A stretch of 64,000 bases of DNA, taken from the NCBI RefSeq assembly GCF_036226885.1, contig NZ_CP109027.1, forward strand, positions 868,001-932,000. Reading direction: 5' to 3'. The translations under genes were made by a program, and so were the position numbers. Source of the stretch: Streptomyces sp. NBC_00663. GTDB lineage: Bacteria; Actinomycetota; Actinomycetes; Streptomycetales; Streptomycetaceae. This document shows, one piece after another, positions 59,194-64,000 of the stretch; positions within the stretch are counted from its first letter, which is position 1, and each line of letters starts with the position of its first letter. A model generated the notes under the pieces. That model saw nothing but the letters and a program-made list of their open reading frames with translations. It was not told the origin of the DNA and ran no database searches.

Positions 59194-59795
59194 TCCGTGG
59201 GACTGGAGGGCGTCAACTGGGCCTGTACGACCGGGGCGTAGCGGTCGACGAGGTTCTCGATCGCGCTCGACCTCAGATGCGGGCCGCGGGCGATGCCGTA
59301 CATCACGCCCAGGCCCAGCAGGGTGCCGACGGCCAGTTCGGCGCGCAGGCCGGAGTCGGGGCCGGTGAGGCGGTCGGCGAGGTGTTCGGTGACCTGGGTA
59401 CGGAAGTTGGCGCGCAGGATGTCGCCCTGTTCTCCGTGCAGGGGGGCGAACGCGATCCGCAGCAGGGGGTCGGCGCCGCGCTCGCTCTGGCTCTCCAGGA
59501 CGTGCCGGACCATGTGCCGGCCCAGTTCGCCCAGCGGGGCGTCCAGCAGCGCCTGCGCGTCGGCTTCGAAGGACATGACGCGGGCGAAGAGGGCGTCCTT
59601 GTTGCCGAAGTACTTGAGGATCAGCGGCGGGCTGACGCCGGCACGTTCGGCGACGTCCTTGAGGGTGATGTCGGTGTGGGCGTGCCGGGCCAGGAGGTAG
59701 CGGGCGGACTTGAGGATCGCCGCCCTGGTGGCCTCGGCGTCCCGGCGTGCGGGTGCGGGGTCGGAGACGGTGGGTGGGGTGCTCACGGTGCTCAT
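59190..59795 (-). CDS. TetR-family repressor of the MFS efflux operon
   Basis: 201 aa. The HTH ILKSARYLLARHAHTDI ... AERAGVSPPLILKYFGNKDALF is typical, with KYFGNK at the usual YFXXK position. Its ATG overlaps the stop of the MFS gene (ATGA, 59792-59795), so it is the second gene of a minus-strand MFS-TetR operon. The twin operators upstream of the MFS gene are the obvious autoregulatory targets. It overlaps the convergent oxidase gene by four bases. Confidence 0.9.
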   Translation of the reverse strand: MSTVSTPPTVSDPAPARRDAEATRAAILKSARYLLARHAHTDITLKDVAERAGVSPPLILKYFGNKDALFARVMSFEADAQALLDAPLGELGRHMVRHVLESQSERGADPLLRIAFAPLHGEQGDILRANFRTQVTEHLADRLTGPDSGLRAELAVGTLLGLGVMYGIARGPHLRSSAIENLVDRYAPVVQAQLTPSSPTD

Positions 59796-61246
59796 GCTCC
59801 CTCCAACACCTCCTTCCGGGCTCCCCGGGAACGCCGGGTCCCGCCCTTGTCCGGGTCGCCCGGGATGCAGAGCGCGGTCGCACTGGCCGCCAGGGCGATG
59901 GCGCCCGCGATGCCGAAGGCGAGCAGATATCCGTGCAGGGTGGGCACGGGGAGCCCGCCGACGGGACTGGTGTGCCGGACCAGGACCGCGGCGACGACGG
60001 CGCTCGACACGGCCTGCCCGATCGTGCGCATCAGGACGTTGACGCCGTTGGCGGACGCGGTCTGTCCGGCCGGGACGGCGTGCAGGATGAGCGTCGGCAG
60101 CGCCGAGTACGCCAGCGTGGTGCCGGTGCCCACGACCGCCGCGCCCACCATGATCATCCACAGGTCGTGGCTGTCGGCGATCCGCACCGCGTACCCCACC
60201 GCGATGATCGCCGCGCCCAGCGCCAGGGTGACGCGCGGGCCACGGGCCGCCGAGATACGGGCGGACAGGGGCGAGAGCAGCAGCATGATGAGGCCGCCCG
60301 GCAGCAGCACGAGGCCGGTCTGCACGATCGAGAGCCCGAGCCCGTACCCGGTGGCCTCGGGCGCCTGCACCAACTGGGCCGTGACGAGCGAGTTGGCGTA
60401 GAAGGCGAACCCGGTGAGCAGCGCGGCCACGTGCGAGAGACCGACGCTCGGCCGGGACACCAACCGCAGGTCCACCAGGGGTCGTTCGGCACGCAACTGC
60501 TGCCACCACCACACGCCCAGGACGAGAACGGCCGCCGCGAACAGTCCGACGATCCGCGCGCTGCCCCACCCCCACTGCCCGCCCTGTGACACCCCGAGCA
60601 GCAGACACACCAGCCCGGCGGCCAGCCCCAGCGTGCCCGGCACGTCGAACCGCCCCGGCTCGCGCACCGGCGACTCCCGTACCGCCCACCACACCGAGCC
60701 GACGCCCGCGGCGCCCAGGACCGCGGTCACCCAGAACATGGTGTGCCAGTTCGCGTACTGCACGATCACGGCCGCGAGCGGCAGCCCCAGCGCGGCACCG
60801 ATGCCGACGGTCGAGCTCATCAGCGCCACCGCGCTCCCCCGGCGCTCCGGCGGCAGCTCGTCGCGCAGGATGCTGATGGACAGCGGTACGACGGCGGAGG
60901 CGGCGCCGGACAGGGCGCGGGCGGCGATGAGCACGCGGATGTCGGAGGACAGGGCGCACAGCACCGAGCCGAGGACCATCAGCGCGAGCGCCGCCATGAG
61001 AACGCGGCGTTTGCCGTACATGTCCCCGGCCCGGCCGAGGACCGGGGTGAGCACGGCTCCGGACAGCAGGGTCGCGGTGACCATCCAGGAGACGGCGCCG
61101 GGTGAGGCACCGGTCAGCCGTGGCAGGTCCGGCAGCAGGGGAACGACCACGGTCTGCATCACGGCCATGAGGATGCCGCCGAAGGCCAGCACCGGGACGG
61201 TCAGCCGGTCCCGGAGCGGGCGGGGTATCGGAGCGGGCGCGTCCAT
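59792..61246 (-). CDS. MFS multidrug exporter, DHA2 (14-TM) type
   Basis: 484 aa. About 14 hydrophobic segments, with motif A GRAGDMYGKRRVLM and motif C-like GIGAALGLPLAAVIV showing a drug:H+ antiporter 2. The upstream twin palindromes and coupled TetR make this a classic inducible efflux unit; the drug is unknown. The ATG at 61246 has GGAG at short spacing; a longer start at 61261 is less likely. Confidence 0.9.
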   Translation of the reverse strand: MDAPAPIPRPLRDRLTVPVLAFGGILMAVMQTVVVPLLPDLPRLTGASPGAVSWMVTATLLSGAVLTPVLGRAGDMYGKRRVLMAALALMVLGSVLCALSSDIRVLIAARALSGAASAVVPLSISILRDELPPERRGSAVALMSSTVGIGAALGLPLAAVIVQYANWHTMFWVTAVLGAAGVGSVWWAVRESPVREPGRFDVPGTLGLAAGLVCLLLGVSQGGQWGWGSARIVGLFAAAVLVLGVWWWQQLRAERPLVDLRLVSRPSVGLSHVAALLTGFAFYANSLVTAQLVQAPEATGYGLGLSIVQTGLVLLPGGLIMLLLSPLSARISAARGPRVTLALGAAIIAVGYAVRIADSHDLWMIMVGAAVVGTGTTLAYSALPTLILHAVPAGQTASANGVNVLMRTIGQAVSSAVVAAVLVRHTSPVGGLPVPTLHGYLLAFGIAGAIALAASATALCIPGDPDKGGTRRSRGARKEVLEGA

Positions 61247-61269
61247 CGGCACTCCAGGCACGAAAAAAG

Positions 61270-61311
61270 GGTGAATGGCTATTCACCCTAGTCGGTGAAT
61301 AGCCATTCACC
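61270..61311. promoter_or_regulatory. twin TetR operators in inverted orientation
   Basis: GGTGAATGGCTATTCACC (61270-61287) and GGTGAATAGCCATTCACC (61294-61311) are exact reverse complements of one another, separated by six bases, and each is itself a near-perfect palindrome. The site is 24-65 bases upstream of the MFS start. Confidence 0.85.
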
Positions 61312-61333
61312 TAGTGGAATTCTCGACGATCGC

Positions 61334-62554
61334 TCAGTCCTTGCGGGAGCCCAGGGCCCGCGCGTGGACGTTCCGTGCGATCTTCGGCCCCAGCCAGCGC
61401 TTGAACCGGCGCAGGGCGTCGAGGCGCCCGGCCGCCCGGTCGATCCGGTAGTAGAGCTGGGGCGGGACGTAGGGCAGCAGTGGTGAGTGACGCTGGCCGA
61501 GCAGGGCGAACATCTGCTCCGGGGGCAGGTCGATGTAGCGCGGGAGGTTCTCGTACCACTGGGCGCTGTACCGAGCGGCGCTCTGGACCGAGAGCAGCTC
61601 GGCCTTGCGCCGCTCTTCGTACCGGGCCAGGGCCTCGGGAAGCGCGGAGTGCTCGTGCAGGGCGTCCGCCAGGGCCATGGCGTCCTCCAGTGCGAGGGTC
61701 GTGCCCGCGCCGATGGAGTAGTGCGTGGTGTGGGCGGCGTCGCCCATGAGCACGAGGTTGCCGTGGGACCAGGTGCGGTTGGTCAGGGTGCGGAAGTTCA
61801 GCCACTGGGACTGGGTGCCGCCGTCGGCCGAGGAGCGGCCGATGAGGGCGTGGCCGTCCAGGATGTCGGCGAAGAGCTTCTCCAGCAGCGCCAGCCCGTC
61901 GCCCTCGTCGGCGCGGTCGAGGCCGAGGCCGGTCCAGGTCTCGGGGGCGCATTCGATGACGCAGGTGCTGCGGTCGGGGCCGAATCCGTAGCCGTAGCAC
62001 CAGATCCAGCCGTGGTCGGTCTCGACGAAGGCGAAGGTGAAGGCGTCGAAGACCTTGGTGGTGCCGAGCCAGATGTAGTGGTTGCGGCCGGCTCTGACCT
62101 CCGTGCCGAAACGGTCGGCGTGTGCGGTGCGCAGCGCGCTGTGGACGCCGTCGCCCGCCACGACCAGGTCGGCGTCGGGCAGGTTCTCCGGGGTGATGCC
62201 GTGCTCGAACTCCAGGCGGACGCCGAGCGAGCGGGCGCGGGTGGCGAGGAGTTCCAGGAGGCGGTGGCGGCCGATGCCGTGGCCCTCGTCGCCGTCCTGG
62301 CGGGTGGCCAGGTCCCGGACGTGGGCGACGCCGTGGTTCCAGCGCACGGAGTGCTCCTCGACGGCGCGGGCCGACTCGGGGTCGTGTTCGTGCAGCTTGT
62401 CGAGCAGTCCGCGCCAGTAGGTGACGCCCCAGCCGTAGGTCGAGCCCTCGGGATTGCGCTCGTGGACGGTGATGTCGTGGGACGGGTCCCGCAGCTTGAG
62501 CAGGATCGACAGATACAGGCCGGCGGGCCCGCCTCCGACACAGGCGACCTTCAC
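61334..62554 (-). CDS. FAD-dependent aromatic monooxygenase
   Basis: 406 aa. The FAD motif KVACVGGGPAGLYLSILLK, GDGVHS in the middle and LMGDAAHTTHYSIGAGTTLALEDA belong to the PHBH-like group A monooxygenases. The sequence resembles the N-terminal half of salicylyl-CoA or 2-aminobenzoyl-CoA hydroxylases (GSTYGWGVTYW), so an aromatic CoA ester is a possible substrate. A second GTG at 62560 exists, but AGGGG gives the best spacing to 62554. It is divergent from melC1; a link to melanin chemistry is only a guess. Confidence 0.85.
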   Translation of the reverse strand: MKVACVGGGPAGLYLSILLKLRDPSHDITVHERNPEGSTYGWGVTYWRGLLDKLHEHDPESARAVEEHSVRWNHGVAHVRDLATRQDGDEGHGIGRHRLLELLATRARSLGVRLEFEHGITPENLPDADLVVAGDGVHSALRTAHADRFGTEVRAGRNHYIWLGTTKVFDAFTFAFVETDHGWIWCYGYGFGPDRSTCVIECAPETWTGLGLDRADEGDGLALLEKLFADILDGHALIGRSSADGGTQSQWLNFRTLTNRTWSHGNLVLMGDAAHTTHYSIGAGTTLALEDAMALADALHEHSALPEALARYEERRKAELLSVQSAARYSAQWYENLPRYIDLPPEQMFALLGQRHSPLLPYVPPQLYYRIDRAAGRLDALRRFKRWLGPKIARNVHARALGSRKD

Positions 62555-62867
62555 GCGCACCCCTGGGAATCACTCAGAGCGGTCATTTGACGACGCAGGG
62601 TAGCAGGGGTTTGCGCCAGCTTCCGCGGGTGAGGCAGGTCACCGGCGAGGCGCCGCCGCGCAAAAGATCACCTGCGAGGCGGGGCGCACACGGTGGAATT
62701 TCCTCCTCCGGAGCTCAGGGCCGGCCCTTCACAGCAAGATCATCTTCGTTCAAGGTTGCACGAGATATCGGGAATTGTCCGGATCGTAGCCAACCGGTCG
62801 CAGTCGCCCCTTCGGCACCGATAGGCATACGGGGTCATCCACCACCCCCTCCGAAAGGACTGCCCCT
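62555..62867. promoter_or_regulatory. monooxygenase / melC divergent promoter region
   Basis: 313 bp without a gene. TCACCGGCGAGGCG (62639-62652) and TCACCTGCGAGGCG (62668-62681) are 14-bp direct repeats 29 bases apart; GGTGA-n6-TCACC (62628-62643) overlaps the first. TTGCAC at 62756-62761 may be the melC1 -35, with a poor -10 (CCGGAT) 17 bases on. Regulator sites for the melanin operon are probably here. Confidence 0.4.
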
Positions 62868-63227
62868 GTGCCCGAACTGACCCGGCGTCACGCCCTCGCC
62901 GCCGCGGCCGCCGTCGCCGCCACGGTCGCCGTCGCCCCGCAGGCCACCGCACACGACCACCACTCCCCCGACACCTTCGACGAGGTCTACAAGGGCCGCC
63001 GGATCCAGGGCCGGCCCGCCACGGGCGGCGGTCACCACCACGGCGCCGACTACGCGGTGTTCATCGACGGGGTCGAGCTGCACCTGATGCGCAACGCCGA
63101 CGGCAGCTGGATCAGCGTCGTCAGCCACTACGACCCGGTGCCCACCCCGAAGGCCGCCGCACGCGCCGCGGTCGACGAACTCCAGGGCGCGGCGCTCCTC
63201 CCGTTCCCGGCGTCCCCGGCCAACTGA
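62868..63227 (+). CDS. melC1: tyrosinase copper chaperone MelC1
   Basis: 119 aa. A twin-arginine signal ([20 protein letters not shown]) is followed by the caddie domain with histidines DHHSP and [12 protein letters not shown] that bind copper, and [23 protein letters not shown], a hallmark of MelC1. MelC1 delivers copper to MelC2 and helps export the complex. GTG at 62868 follows AAAGGA. melC2 begins 31 bases later. Confidence 0.93.
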   Translation: MPELTRRHALAAAAAVAATVAVAPQATAHDHHSPDTFDEVYKGRRIQGRPATGGGHHHGADYAVFIDGVELHLMRNADGSWISVVSHYDPVPTPKAAARAAVDELQGAALLPFPASPAN

Positions 63228-63258
63228 CCTTTCCCGTCACCGCTTTGGAGTACCGCAC

Positions 63259-64000
63259 ATGACCGTCCGCAAGAACCAGGCGAGCCTGTCCGCCGACGAG
63301 AGGCGGCGGTTCGTCGCCGCCGTCCTGGAGCTGAAGCGCAGCGGCCGCTACGACGCCTTCGTCACCACGCACAACGCGTTCATCATGTCCGACACCGACA
63401 ACAGCGAACGTACGGGCCACCGTTCACCGTCGTTCCTGCCCTGGCACCGCAGATACCTGCTGGAGTTCGAGCGGGCCTTGCAGTCGGTGGACGCCTCGGT
63501 CGCGCTGCCGTACTGGGACTGGTCCGTGGACCGCTCCCCGCGTGCCTCACTGTGGGCGCCGGACTTCCTCGGCGGCACCGGCCGCAGCCGGGACGGCCAG
63601 GTGACGGACGGCCCGTTCGCCGCCTCGACGGGCAACTGGCCGATATCCGTGCGGGTGGACGGCCGTACGTTCCTGCGCCGCTCGCTCGGCACCTCCGTGC
63701 GCGAGCTGCCGACACGGGCGGAGGTCGACTCCGTGCTGGCGATGGCGACGTACGACATGGCGCCCTGGAACAGCGCGTCGGACGGCTTCCGCAACCACCT
63801 GGAGGGCTGGCGCGGGGTCAATCTGCACAACCGGGTCCATGTCTGGGTCGGCGGCCAGATGGCGACCGGTGTCTCCCCCAACGACCCGGTGTTCTGGCTG
63901 CACCACGCCTACGTCGACAAGCTGTGGGCCGAGTGGCAGCGCAGGCACCCCGGCTCGGGGTATCTGCCGACCGCCGGGACACCGGACGTGGTGGACCTCG
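63259..64000 (+). CDS. melC2: tyrosinase MelC2, 3' end beyond window
   Basis: 247 codons are present; the gene continues off the edge. Copper A ligands are His38, His54 and His63 (THNAF, TGHRSP, PWHRRY) and copper B ligands His190, His194 and His216 (NLHNRVH, LHHAY), matching the Streptomyces enzyme positions exactly. MelC2 oxidises tyrosine and DOPA to quinones that form melanin. The ATG follows TTTGGAG. The C-terminal region and stop cannot be judged. Confidence 0.95.
   Translation, partial: MTVRKNQASLSADERRRFVAAVLELKRSGRYDAFVTTHNAFIMSDTDNSERTGHRSPSFLPWHRRYLLEFERALQSVDASVALPYWDWSVDRSPRASLWAPDFLGGTGRSRDGQVTDGPFAASTGNWPISVRVDGRTFLRRSLGTSVRELPTRAEVDSVLAMATYDMAPWNSASDGFRNHLEGWRGVNLHNRVHVWVGGQMATGVSPNDPVFWLHHAYVDKLWAEWQRRHPGSGYLPTAGTPDVVDL

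Overview
This is a stretch of a high-GC actinomycete chromosome, almost certainly Streptomyces. The evidence is the strong codon-position GC bias, a WhiB-family Fe-S regulator, an SsgA-like sporulation protein, a SigB/SigF-type sigma factor, an F420-type oxidoreductase, Tat-exported enzymes, and a melC1-melC2 melanin operon running off the right edge. I see no tRNA, rRNA, transposon, prophage, CRISPR array or replication origin. The coding is dense and mostly ordinary chromosomal accessory and stress content.

Left part (1-20.9 kb): the 3' end of an acyl-CoA synthetase; an RsbW-like HATPase; a type II NADH dehydrogenase-like flavoprotein; a FUSC exporter; a DUF1206 membrane protein; a SigB/F-type sigma factor with an adjacent HATPase; a small charged protein; a PLP decarboxylase; a hairpin-flanked candidate small RNA; and an orphan cyclic-nucleotide-binding protein. 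These are followed by an MFS exporter, a divergent LysE/LysR pair, a divergent TetR/saccharopine-dehydrogenase-like pair, a wbl gene, a minus-strand run L,D-transpeptidase -> response regulator -> histidine kinase, and an M1 peptidase.

Middle (20.9-46.7 kb): DUF488; a decaying 63-bp repeat block; a TetR-flavoprotein operon divergent from alkB; an MBL hydrolase; DUF4032; a universal stress protein; and a VOC protein. Next comes a translationally coupled three-gene signalling operon: a response regulator fused to a thioredoxin-reductase-like flavoprotein lacking CxxC, a soluble cyclic-nucleotide-binding histidine kinase, and a UBP-type zinc finger. After it lie a 972-aa LuxR/AAA regulator, a minus-strand glycan operon (ROK regulator, GH27, GH95, SGNH esterase), an M4 protease, a serine hydrolase, an unusual TerD-CAP-CAP fusion, and an AIM24 protein.

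Right part (46.7-64 kb): a TPR protein coupled to a polyprenyl synthetase and preceded by four 13-bp GTATAC iterons; a threonine dehydratase-like enzyme; a membrane-anchored pseudokinase; a beta-lactamase-fold hydrolase; an F420-type LLM oxidoreductase; a conserved unknown plus an SsgA-like protein; DUF6328; an aldo/keto reductase divergent from a VAO-type (cholesterol-oxidase-like) oxidase; a TetR-MFS operon with twin operators; an FAD monooxygenase; and melC1-melC2.

The themes are stress and redox sensing, cell-envelope maintenance, secreted hydrolases and small efflux/regulator modules. The strongest candidates for undescribed biology are the redox-like signalling operon (28121-31601), the pseudokinase (50124-51737), the TerD-CAP fusion (44638-45975), the iteron-controlled TPR/prenyl-synthase pair (46811-48974), and the candidate sRNA at 9455-9576.
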